Shown here piece by piece: positions 1 to 6,720 of a DNA stretch of 64,000 nucleotides. The stretch comes from Rhodothermales bacterium (lineage in GTDB: Bacteria > Bacteroidota > Rhodothermia > Rhodothermales > JANQRZ01), in assembly GCA_039944855.1 (NCBI GenBank), contig JBDUXZ010000011.1, positions 62,001 through 126,000 of the forward strand. Reading direction: 5' to 3'. Every line of letters begins with the position of its first letter. The stretch's first letter is position 1. The position numbers and the translations under genes are program-made. Below the pieces are notes generated by a model, which was not told the DNA's origin, did no database searches, and was given only the letters and a program-made list of their open reading frames with translations.

Positions 1-501
1 ACGTGCGGCCTCCTCTTCACCCACGCCATCGAATCGGCCGAGGAGCGGGTGTGGATCGCCACGCCGTACTTCGTGCCGGACGGGCGCGTGCTCGGCGCGC
101 TCCAACTCGCGGCGCTGCGCGGCGTCGACGTCCGCATCCTCATGCCGCGGCAGTCGGACAGCGTGTTCTTCAAGTACGTCCCCTACGCGTACCTCCCCGA
201 CGTCGAGCGCGCCGGGGTGAAGGTGTACCTCCACGAGCCCGGCTTCATGCACCAGAAGGTGCTCCTCGTGGACGAGGACTACGCCGCCGTCTCGACGGCG
301 AACTTCGACAACCGCTCGTTCCGGCTCAACTTCGAGATCACCGTCCTCTTCGCCGACGCCGGCTTCGCGCGCGACGTGGCCGCGATGCTCGAAGACGACT
401 TCGCCCGCTCGACGCAGATCACGCGCGCCGACATGGAGGACAAGTCCTACGCCTTCCAGGTCGCGACACAGGTGACGCGGCTCTTCGCGCCCGTCCTCTG
501 A
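1..501 (+). CDS. cls: Cardiolipin synthase / phospholipase D-family protein, C-terminal part
   Basis: The 5' end is cut by the window edge; the open frame runs from base 1 without a start codon. What remains is the second half of a PLD-superfamily enzyme. It carries one HKD motif (HQKVLLVDEDY...STANFDNRS; His-x-Lys-x4-Asp followed by Asn), the second of the two that build the active site, preceded by the TPYFVPD motif usual before the second catalytic half of cardiolipin synthases. These inner-membrane enzymes condense phosphatidylglycerol (or exchange head groups) to make cardiolipin. The extreme C-terminus (TRLFAPVL) also matches the family. The gene ends a few bases before a 34-bp direct repeat at 506. 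Family is sure; cls rather than another PLD member is likely. Confidence 0.88.
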   Translation, partial: TCGLLFTHAIESAEERVWIATPYFVPDGRVLGALQLAALRGVDVRILMPRQSDSVFFKYVPYAYLPDVERAGVKVYLHEPGFMHQKVLLVDEDYAAVSTANFDNRSFRLNFEITVLFADAGFARDVAAMLEDDFARSTQITRADMEDKSYAFQVATQVTRLFAPVL

Positions 502-505
502 GCGT

Positions 506-539
506 CGCTACTCGGTGAAGTCGAGCGTCGTGCCGTCGG
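506..539. repeat. 34-bp direct repeat, left copy
   Basis: Bases 506-539 are identical to 2025-2058. The right copy is the 3' end of the coiled-coil gene at 2027-2458, including its stop codon. Read on the minus strand, the left copy gives the same tail, DGTTLDFTE followed by TAG, preceded by PLPQA where the right copy has LRQGP. The left copy is therefore a stranded duplicate of a gene tail, now lying between the cardiolipin synthase stop and the haloperoxidase-like gene. Confidence 0.9.
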
Positions 540-580
540 CCTGCGGCAGCGGCGGTTTACCGCGCGGTGACATCAGAGAC

Positions 581-1843
581 TCATTCAGGCAGCAGGTAGT
601 TGCTCGTGATATGACTCATGATTCGCCGACCGAGGGCGAGGCCTTCGTCGGCCGCATAGCGGAAATGCCATCCGAGTTGGATGCGCGAGTCGGCGCACTC
701 CTCGGCAGCAGCGCTGAAGCTCATGAACGCCCGCGTCGGCATTCCTTCGGGAGCAGTGGTGGGACTCATCGAGAAGGAAAACTCATCGCCGAACTCGTGT
801 CCGAGTACGCCGAGCGAGGCCGCACAGGCCGTCGCGTGCGCCGACGCATAGTCCTGGAAAGGCGGCGTGGGGCGGAGCGGCTCCCAGTCGGCGGCCGGCG
901 TGGTGGCGGGATTCCCGTCAGCCTCCGCCGCATGGATCGCGGTCACGGGACGCCAGTGGTCGTACTCGTACTTTGAGTCCCACACGGCGATGTAGCCGTC
1001 GTAGAGCGCCACGTTGAGCGTTGCGAAGAGGCGAGCGGCGTCCCAGACGTCGATGCCCTGCTCGGCGACGAGTTCGCGCGCGAGCCGGTTGACAGAGCCC
1101 TCGGCAAACTCCATCCACCACACGGCATAGCCGGTCTGTTCGTCCGTGCGCACGGTGCTGGTCACGCCCCCCTGCGCCTTCGCCTCGGCGTACGCCTCCG
1201 CATAGGCGGCGCTCTTCACCTCGGGCGGGGGAGGCGGACGGAACTGGTCTGGCGATGTCAGCGCGAAGGGCCGGGCATAGCGAAAGCCGGGTTGGAGCAT
1301 GAAGCTGTCCCACGTCCCCGTCGTCTGGTACCGGCCCGGTGCATCGCCGAAGGCGTATTCACCCGCGAAATCCCAACCGTCGCCTTCTCGGAGAGCCAAG
1401 ATGGCCGAGGCGCATGCGCGACCCAACGTTCCCGCCCGCGCCTTCCTGACTCCGGCTGGAATAGGAGCCAACCAACGGGTCAGCGCACTGTCCAGGCTCG
1501 ACCTCCGGTCGGGGTACTGCGTGACGAGCACCTCGTAGGCGGCCTGAGTCACGGCCGCGGTCGGATCAGCGTCGGTCTGCGCGGCGGTGCAGGCGTAGCG
1601 CGTGTACCGTGGCTCGATGGAATTGAGCGCGTCGTGCATGGCGAGGTGCATCATCGAGAACGCGCGGTGCCCCTTAAAGGTGAAGAACGAGTCCTCGGCG
1701 TAGGCGATCTCGTAAGCCACCTCGTTCCACGCTGCGACGACGCTTTCCTCGTCCACCGGGGCCGCGTTCGCGCGTGCGCTGGGATCGTTCGAGAGCGAGA
1801 CGAGGAGCGCGACACCGAAGAGCATCATGGGGCTGGCTTGCAT
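581..1843 (-). CDS. Exported vanadium-dependent haloperoxidase-like / PAP2-fold protein
   Basis: 420 residues with an N-terminal hydrophobic signal (MMLFGVALLVSLS). The three vanadate/phosphate-binding motifs of the VHPO/PAP2 fold are visible in order: Lys-x6-Arg-Pro (KYEYDHWRP), a variant of P-S-G-H (YASAHA), and Ser-Arg-x5-His (SRIQLGWH) with Asp soon after. Family members oxidise halides with H2O2 or dephosphorylate lipids; the substrate cannot be told here. The second motif has Ala for Pro and Gly, as in many bacterial VHPO-like proteins, so catalysis is likely but not certain. The start is backed by a strong AGGAGG at 1850-1855, unlike nearly all neighbours. The gene looks less GC-rich than its surroundings and lies between the two 34-bp repeats, which suggests acquisition. 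Confidence 0.8.
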   Translation of the reverse strand: MQASPMMLFGVALLVSLSNDPSARANAAPVDEESVVAAWNEVAYEIAYAEDSFFTFKGHRAFSMMHLAMHDALNSIEPRYTRYACTAAQTDADPTAAVTQAAYEVLVTQYPDRRSSLDSALTRWLAPIPAGVRKARAGTLGRACASAILALREGDGWDFAGEYAFGDAPGRYQTTGTWDSFMLQPGFRYARPFALTSPDQFRPPPPPEVKSAAYAEAYAEAKAQGGVTSTVRTDEQTGYAVWWMEFAEGSVNRLARELVAEQGIDVWDAARLFATLNVALYDGYIAVWDSKYEYDHWRPVTAIHAAEADGNPATTPAADWEPLRPTPPFQDYASAHATACAASLGVLGHEFGDEFSFSMSPTTAPEGMPTRAFMSFSAAAEECADSRIQLGWHFRYAADEGLALGRRIMSHITSNYLLPE

Positions 1844-2024
1844 AGCTTACCTCCTCGAAATGGGTTCACATCCGTTTGAATGGTAAATATTTACATAGAT
1901 ATGGTCAAGTCGGCATCGCCCTGGGCGTGCTCGGCCTGGCACGACGGGGTGCGGTAGAACCAGCGGCTCTACGACCTGCTCGGCGTCGAGTCGGCGTGGT
2001 GGTAGCCGGTGCCGCTCCGATAGC
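1844..2024. other. AT-richer leader of the haloperoxidase gene with a palindrome and a possible gene remnant
   Basis: On the minus strand this is the upstream region of the haloperoxidase-like gene. It holds AGGAGG (1850-1855) and a perfect 12-bp palindrome GTAAATATTTAC at 1883-1894, an AT-rich island that could be an operator or promoter. On the plus strand, 1901-2004 reads from ATG with one in-frame TAG (1955-1957) and ends with LYDLLGVESAWW, which looks like the C-terminus of a real protein. It may be debris of a gene; I could not name the family. Confidence 0.35.
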
Positions 2025-2058
2025 CGCTACTCGGTGAAGTCGAGCGTCGTGCCGTCGG
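2025..2058. repeat. 34-bp direct repeat, right copy
   Basis: Identical to 506-539. Bases 2027-2058 are the last codons and the stop of the minus-strand gene at 2027-2458, so this copy is probably the original and the left one the duplicate. Confidence 0.9.
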
Positions 2059-2458
2059 GTCCCTGGCGGAGTTTCACGGTGCGGAGCTTCTGCATCACGG
2101 TGAGGGCCAGCTCCAGCTTCTTCTCGAGGTTCTCCAGCTCTAGCTTCTCGGCCGCCGCTCGGTGCTCGCGGGCGTGCGCCAGCCGCTCCTCGGCCTCGGC
2201 GTAGAGCCGCGTGATGTCGGCGAGCTTCTGCTGGTTCTCAATCGACGGCGCTTTCAGCTTGGCCTCCACGAAGGACTGCGCCGCGCCCAGCAACTCCCCC
2301 ATCACCTCGCGCGACGACGGGTCGATCTGCGCATGCGCCAGCCGTTCGACGACGTCCACGAGTGTCTGCTCCAGCCGCGCGAAGAGCGCGTCGAAAAGCG
2401 CAGGGTTCCGGCCCGCGAGGTCGATCTGGAGGGGCTCGCGGCGGTCCGGTGCTAGCAT
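2027..2458 (-). CDS. Hypothetical coiled-coil protein
   Basis: 143 residues, mostly charged heptad-like helix (AEAEERLAHAREHRAAAEK... onward), no signal peptide and no membrane segment, so probably cytoplasmic. I do not recognise a family. The ATG at 2456-2458 overlaps the stop of the upstream Clp-N gene by 7 bases, which points to translational coupling and a shared function. The open frame continues upstream across the Clp-N gene in another frame, but that part is low-complexity Arg/Pro/Ala antisense-like sequence and is not used. Its C-terminal tail is duplicated at 506-539. Confidence 0.7.
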   Translation of the reverse strand: MLAPDRREPLQIDLAGRNPALFDALFARLEQTLVDVVERLAHAQIDPSSREVMGELLGAAQSFVEAKLKAPSIENQQKLADITRLYAEAEERLAHAREHRAAAEKLELENLEKKLELALTVMQKLRTVKLRQGPDGTTLDFTE

Positions 2459-3117
2459 GGCTCCTCGCCCTCCGGGTCCCACGCCGGGACACCGCTGTCG
2501 AGGATCACGAGCCCGTCGCCGCCGAGCGCGCGGTAGAGCGCCGAGAGCGCGAGGAGCAGGTCGGCCACCTCCTCTGTGCTCGTGTCCTCGTCGAAGACGA
2601 TCGAGAGCCGACGGGCGGCCGCGGCGGCGCGAGCGCGCACGGCCTCCGCAGCTTGCGGCGACTCCGGCTCGGGCTCCGCTTCTGTGCCGTGCAGCCGCGC
2701 TACCTCGCTCCGCACGGCCTCGACGGCGACGCCGAACTCGTCGCGGAGCAGGTCGGCGACGACGTTCGCGCTGCCGAGCAACCCCAGCAGTACGTGCTCG
2801 GCCTCGATGGCCGGAGCCGCTTCCGCTTCGCGGCGCGTCAGCTTGAGCGCGTCTTCGGCCTCGGCCGTCAGCCCGAACTCGCTGTGGAGCAACTCGCTCG
2901 GCTCGTCGATGGCGGGCGGAGCCGCCTTTTCCACGGCGTGTCGAAGCTGCTGCGTGTTGACGCCGAGGGCGCGGAGGATGCGCACGGGCGGCCCGCCTTC
3001 GCGGAGCACGCCGAGCACGAGGTGTTCGGCCCCGATGGCGTCGTGGCCGAGGCGGGCGGCTTCCTCGCGGCTGTGGAGCAGCACGGCGCGGGCGCGGGCA
3101 GAGAAACGTTCGTCCAT
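2452..3117 (-). CDS. Clp N-domain protein without ATPase
   Basis: 221 residues. Two Clp-N repeats are visible: residues about 1-70 (FSARARAVLLHSREEA, then IGAEHLVLGVLREG) and about 80-145 (LTAEAEDALKLTRREA, then IEAEHVLLGLLG). These are the substrate/adaptor-binding domains of ClpA/ClpC, here free-standing with no AAA+ module. A third helical region (140-221) is of unknown type. Stand-alone Clp-N proteins are thought to act as adaptors or as decoys for Clp chaperones; that role is inference. First gene of a two-gene overlapping unit with the coiled-coil protein. Confidence 0.8.
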   Translation of the reverse strand: MDERFSARARAVLLHSREEAARLGHDAIGAEHLVLGVLREGGPPVRILRALGVNTQQLRHAVEKAAPPAIDEPSELLHSEFGLTAEAEDALKLTRREAEAAPAIEAEHVLLGLLGSANVVADLLRDEFGVAVEAVRSEVARLHGTEAEPEPESPQAAEAVRARAAAAARRLSIVFDEDTSTEEVADLLLALSALYRALGGDGLVILDSGVPAWDPEGEEPC

Positions 3118-3181
3118 AGACAGGCTCCCGGTTTAGAGGAAGCCTACCCGACGCCTGCGCCAACAGGCTGTCAGACGCGCG

Positions 3182-3358
3182 CTACAGCAGCCGGTACAGC
3201 ACCCACAGCACGGGCAGCAGCATCAGCGCGACGAACAGCCACGCGGCCGGGCCGAAGGTGCGCTTAGGGACCGGATACTCGTAGCCGCACACCGGGCACT
3301 CGGTGGCCTCGGCGTCCACCTCCATCGCGCATGACGGGCACTCGCGGAGCTCGGCCAT
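3182..3358 (-). CDS. Small zinc-ribbon membrane protein
   Basis: 58 residues starting at the ATG that overlaps the previous stop codon (3356-3358, ATGA overlap). The N-terminus holds two CxxC pairs (CPSCAMEV and CPVCGYEY), a zinc-ribbon, followed by one membrane segment (AAWLFVALMLLPVLWVLYRLL) at the C-terminus. It is therefore a tail-anchored zinc-ribbon protein. Function unknown; such proteins often escort membrane or secretion components. Coupled to the lipoprotein gene upstream. A longer reading to 3418 is possible but would add an Arg/Pro-rich stretch of no family character. Confidence 0.75.
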   Translation of the reverse strand: MAELRECPSCAMEVDAEATECPVCGYEYPVPKRTFGPAAWLFVALMLLPVLWVLYRLL

Positions 3359-3660
3359 CAGTCGTCCCGCGCGGCGAGTTGGACTTCGACCTCGGTCAGC
3401 CGGACGGGGATGCCCCACTCGTCGTCGGCCCGCTCGTCGTCGAGGACGTAGCCTTCGAACTCGACCTCCATCCCCTCGCGCTCGAACTCGACGGGGAGAT
3501 TCGTCGGGCGGAAGCGGTCGCCGGCCTCGGTCACGATCCCCCAGAACCCGCCGTCCTGCTCCACGCGCGTGACCGTGCCCACGTGCTCGATCTCGCCGAG
3601 GTCGCAGCCGGCGGCGAAGAGGAGCGGGGTGAGGAGGAGCGGCAGGGCGAGGAGGCGCAT
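3358..3660 (-). CDS. Small lipoprotein of unknown function
   Basis: 100 residues from MRLLALPLL; a lipoprotein signal with lipobox FAAGC near residue 18, then a compact all-beta-looking domain (VGTVTRVEQDGGFWGIVTEAG). The fold could be an OB/SH3-like barrel but I cannot assign it. An upstream ATG at 3735 exists, but it would put about 25 charged residues before the signal sequence, so it is not chosen. Followed by the zinc-ribbon gene with a 1-base ATG/stop overlap. Confidence 0.75.
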   Translation of the reverse strand: MRLLALPLLLTPLLFAAGCDLGEIEHVGTVTRVEQDGGFWGIVTEAGDRFRPTNLPVEFEREGMEVEFEGYVLDDERADDEWGIPVRLTEVEVQLAARDD

Positions 3661-3700
3661 CGAAGCTCGGAAGGGGGACGGGGTGGGGAATATACCTGCC

Positions 3701-4831
3701 TCACTCCGCACTGTCGACGGCGTGGATCCAGCCACCGGCCACGAGATCGTCGTCTTCGTAGAGTACGACGGACTGGCCGGGCGTAATCGCCGCGCGCGGC
3801 TCGGCGAAGGCGACGCGGAGCTCGTCGTCGCCGGTCTGCCATGCGAGGGCGGGCGCGCCGGCGTCCTTGTAGCGGATCTGCCCCGTCACGGGCCGCTCGT
3901 CCATGAGGTCGGCGTACTTCACGAAGTTGAGCTGCCGCGCGGTCAGCGTCTGCCCGAGGAGGTCGTCGCGCTCGCCGACCGTCACCGTGTTCGTCTCAGC
4001 GTCGATCCGCGTGACGTAGGTGGGAAAGCCGAGCGCGAGGCCGAGGCCGCGCCGCTGCCCGATCGTGTAGAACGGATAGCCCTCGTGCTGCCCGACGACC
4101 GAGCCGTCGGAGAGGACGAAATCGCCGCCCGCCACCTCGGCTTCGAGGCCGGGCGTGCGGCGGCGGAGGAAGCCGCGGTAGTCGTTGTCGGGGATGAAGC
4201 AGATCTCGTACGAGTCGGGCTTGTCGGCGACGCGGCTCAGCCCATACTCTGTCGCCATCTCGCGGATGCGCGGCTTCGTGAGTTCGCCGAGGGGGAAGAT
4301 GCTGCGGGCGAGGTGGTCCTGCGGCAAGCCCCACAGCGCGTAGCTCTGGTCTTTGTTCGTGTCGAGCCCGCGCGAGACGACGTGGCGGCCCGTCCCTCCG
4401 GGGCCGTCGTCGTGGCGGACGCGGGCGTAGTGGCCCGTCGCGATGAACGCGCAGCCGAGGTCGTCGGCGCGGCGGAGGAGGGCGGCCCACTTGATGTGGG
4501 TGTTGCAGAGCACGCACGGGTTCGGCGTGCGCCCGGCGAGGTACTCGCTCGTGAAGCGCTCGACGACCCAGTCCCCGAACTCCTCGCGGATGTCGACGAT
4601 GAAGTGGGGGAAATCCATCTTCATCGCCACGCCGCGCGCGTCGTTCATCGACTCGAGGGTGCAGCAGCCGACCTCTTTCTGGCCGGGCTTGCGCGGGCCG
4701 CTCGTCGCGTAGTCCCACGTCTTCATCGTGATCCCGACGACGTCGTAGCCCTCGTCGCGCAGCAGGGCCGCCGTCACCGACGAGTCGACGCCGCCGCTCA
4801 TCGCTACCAGTACGCGTCCGTGCTTGCTCAT
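3701..4831 (-). CDS. mnmA: tRNA-specific 2-thiouridylase MnmA
   Basis: 376 residues, the usual length. It uses ATP and a sulfur relay to thiolate U34 of tRNA-Lys/Glu/Gln in the cytoplasm. The PP-loop SGGVDSS is at residues 12-18; the two catalytic cysteines are visible as C106 (GRTPNPCVLCN) and C211 (DSYEICFI). The ATG at 4829-4831 (MSKHGR) places the PP-loop at the expected distance; an in-frame ATG 10 codons upstream is less likely. A hairpin followed by six T lies 29-54 nt upstream of the start (see 4860-4885), so the gene may be attenuated. Confidence 0.97.
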   Translation of the reverse strand: MSKHGRVLVAMSGGVDSSVTAALLRDEGYDVVGITMKTWDYATSGPRKPGQKEVGCCTLESMNDARGVAMKMDFPHFIVDIREEFGDWVVERFTSEYLAGRTPNPCVLCNTHIKWAALLRRADDLGCAFIATGHYARVRHDDGPGGTGRHVVSRGLDTNKDQSYALWGLPQDHLARSIFPLGELTKPRIREMATEYGLSRVADKPDSYEICFIPDNDYRGFLRRRTPGLEAEVAGGDFVLSDGSVVGQHEGYPFYTIGQRRGLGLALGFPTYVTRIDAETNTVTVGERDDLLGQTLTARQLNFVKYADLMDERPVTGQIRYKDAGAPALAWQTGDDELRVAFAEPRAAITPGQSVVLYEDDDLVAGGWIHAVDSAE

Positions 4832-4859
4832 AGGGATAGTAGTTCGTGCACCGCGAGGC

Positions 4860-4885
4860 AAAAAAGGCCATCACCGGCCACGGCC
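4860..4885 (-). terminator. Hairpin plus T6 in the leader of mnmA
   Basis: On the minus strand GGCCGT (4880-4885) pairs with ATGGCC (4866-4871) around an 8-nt loop and is followed at once by six T (4860-4865). This looks like a Rho-independent terminator but lies only 28 nt before the mnmA start and downstream of any mnmA promoter, since the next gene upstream (5037) is divergent. It could be an attenuator or the end of a short leader RNA. The stem is short and has one G-T pair. Confidence 0.5.
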
Positions 4886-5036
4886 TGCCGCGTTCCCTCT
4901 CTGCTGATTCTTGAAGCACGCGCCCTCAAGCTAGGCGCCTTCTTGGAGCACGCGCCGCCTTTTGCCGGAAAGTTCGCTTGTGGACGGACTAGCAATGGTG
5001 CGAACCTCGGGGGCTCCCACCATCGACCCGCTCCCC

Positions 5037-5432
5037 ATGCCTCCTGCTCCTACCCGGCGAGAGATCGTCAACTCCCCGAACGCTCCCGCCGCGATTGGCC
5101 CGTATAGCCAAGCCATCCTCGCGGGCAACACGCTCTACTGCTCGGGCCAGATCGCATTCATCCCCGAGACGGGCGAGGTGCTGCGGGGCGACATCGAAGA
5201 GGAGACGGCGCAGACCCTGGAGAACCTCGGCGCCGTCCTCCACGCCGCCGGGATGACTTTCCGCAACGTGGTGACGTGCACCGTCTTCCTCACCGACATG
5301 AACGACTACGGGCAGGTGAACGAGGTCTACGCGCGGTACTTCAACGAGTCGCCGCCGGCGCGGGAGGCCATCGAGGTGTCGGCGCTCCCGCGCGGCGCGC
5401 GCGTCGAGATTTCCTGCATCGCGGTGCGGTAG
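5037..5432 (+). CDS. ridA: RidA/YjgF-family enamine/imine deaminase
   Basis: 131 residues beginning MPPAPTRREIVNS. The RidA signature is complete: AIGPYSQAI, YCSGQI, EETAQTLENLGAVL, CTVFLTDMNDYGQVNEVYARYF, PAREAIEVSALPRGARVEISCIA, with the conserved Arg (PAR) and the terminal EISCIA strand. RidA proteins form trimers in the cytosol and hydrolyse reactive 2-aminoacrylate enamines made by PLP enzymes. Upstream in-frame ATGs (4962, 4995) exist, but the region has no family character. It is divergent from mnmA. Confidence 0.95.
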   Translation: MPPAPTRREIVNSPNAPAAIGPYSQAILAGNTLYCSGQIAFIPETGEVLRGDIEEETAQTLENLGAVLHAAGMTFRNVVTCTVFLTDMNDYGQVNEVYARYFNESPPAREAIEVSALPRGARVEISCIAVR

Positions 5433-5448
5433 GTCCGCGCAAACCGCG

Positions 5449-6018
5449 CTAGACGTTGACCTCCACGTTCACGTCGAAGGTGACGGTGAACTGGTAGTTG
5501 CCTGGGCCGGCGTCGGCGACGCGGAGCGTGAGGGTGCCGGTGAAGCTCGGCTGCTGCACGAACTCGGTGATGTCGGCGTCCGAGAGGTCGAGCGTGGCGC
5601 GGCGGAGCTGCGCGTTCGTCGTGAGGATCGAGAGCGACACGTCCGAGGCGCGGGCGACGACCTGCTCCGAGACGCCGGGAGCCGAGAGCGTCAGCGTGGC
5701 CTCTTCGATCATGATGGCGTTCTCCTCGCCACCGGGGAAGTCCATGTTGAGTTCGACGGTGCCGGAGCGGATCGTCGCCGAGGCCACGTCGGCTGGCGTG
5801 AAGCGCATGTCGTTGATGATGTTCTGCGAGGACTGCACCTTCCCCTCGCTGTAGACCTCGCCGTCTTCGAGCGTCCCGGCCGTGTAGACGAAGCTCGCGC
5901 GGTGGTTCGGCGGGGTCGGGAGCGGGAACGTGTCCCCCGTGTCATCGGCGGTATCACACCCGGAGAGCACGAGCGGGATGAAGAGGGCGAGGGGGAGCAA
6001 ACGGCGGAGCATGGTCAT
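5449..6018 (-). CDS. Lipoprotein of unknown function
   Basis: 189 residues from MTMLRRLLPL; the ATG two codons later (6010-6012) is an equal choice. A lipoprotein signal with lipobox VLSGC ends near residue 20, followed by an Asp/Thr-rich linker and about 150 residues of predicted beta structure. I do not recognise the family; the look is that of a secreted immunoglobulin-like domain. Convergent with the RidA gene, 16 bp apart. Confidence 0.75.
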   Translation of the reverse strand: MTMLRRLLPLALFIPLVLSGCDTADDTGDTFPLPTPPNHRASFVYTAGTLEDGEVYSEGKVQSSQNIINDMRFTPADVASATIRSGTVELNMDFPGGEENAIMIEEATLTLSAPGVSEQVVARASDVSLSILTTNAQLRRATLDLSDADITEFVQQPSFTGTLTLRVADAGPGNYQFTVTFDVNVEVNV

Positions 6019-6114
6019 GGCGGTGGTCGATTTGAGTGGAAAGCGGAGGGGCACGCAGCAAGCCGTGCCGAGCGGACTACGGGTAACACAACGGGGAGGT
6101 AGAGGAGCGGTGCA

Positions 6115-6651
6115 TCACTTCACGTCGAGCACGACGTGGACGGGCAGCCCGTCCGGCAGTTGCTCGCGGCCGTTCAGAAACGCGAGTTCGATGAGGAACG
6201 CGAACCCGATGACTTCCGCGCCGACGCGCTCGACGAGCCGGGCTGCGGCCGAGGCCGTCCCGCCCGTGGCGATCACGTCGTCGTGGATCAGCACGCGGTC
6301 GTCGGGGCCGAGGGCGTCGGCGTGGATTTCGACGGCGTCGGTGCCGTACTCGAGCGCGTAGTCCTCGCGGAGCGTCGCCGCCGGGAGCTTGCCGGGCTTG
6401 CGGGCGAGCACGAACCCCGCTCCGAGCCAGTCCGCCATTGGCGTCCCGAAGAGGAACCCCCGCGACTCGACGCCGACGACTTTCGTGATCCCCATGTCGG
6501 CGTAGGGCGCGGCGAGGGCACGGACGGCCGAGCGCAGGAGCGCGGGGTCGGCGAGGATCGGGGAGATGTCTTTGAATTGGACGCCGGGCTCGGGGAAGTC
6601 CGGGACGGTGCGGAGGGCGCCGTAGAGCGCGGCGATGGGGTCGGTGGACAT
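6115..6651 (-). CDS. apt: Adenine phosphoribosyltransferase
   Basis: 178 residues, the normal size. It joins adenine to PRPP to make AMP in purine salvage. The family start (PDFPEPGVQFKDISPIL) and ESRGFLFG are present, and the PRPP loop reads VLIHDDVIATGGT at about residues 120-132. The usual form is VLIVDDLLATGGT, so the His and Val-Ile are mild substitutions that leave both acidic residues and the TGGT intact. No operon partner is evident. Confidence 0.96.
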   Translation of the reverse strand: MSTDPIAALYGALRTVPDFPEPGVQFKDISPILADPALLRSAVRALAAPYADMGITKVVGVESRGFLFGTPMADWLGAGFVLARKPGKLPAATLREDYALEYGTDAVEIHADALGPDDRVLIHDDVIATGGTASAAARLVERVGAEVIGFAFLIELAFLNGREQLPDGLPVHVVLDVK

Positions 6652-6720
6652 GCGTTCGGCAGGCAGACGGGAGGAGGGCGGGCGCGGGCGCCGGCCCCCT
6701 AAGCTACACCGGCCGCTTCG

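Noticed and set aside
2459-3163. Minus-strand open frame running upstream of the coiled-coil gene, giving an Arg/Pro/Ala-rich extension of about 235 residues
   Set aside because: It overlaps the Clp-N gene in another frame and has the composition of a shadow frame in GC-rich DNA; the ATG at 2456-2458 fits the coupled layout.
4910-4956. Direct repeat TTCTTGxAGCACGCGCC, two copies 29 nt apart
   Set aside because: Only two copies of about 17 bp, so by itself not a feature; mentioned with the mnmA leader.
3569-5107. Long plus-strand open frame of 512 codons opposite mnmA
   Set aside because: mnmA on the other strand has all catalytic motifs; the plus frame is Ala/Arg/Val/Glu-rich shadow sequence.
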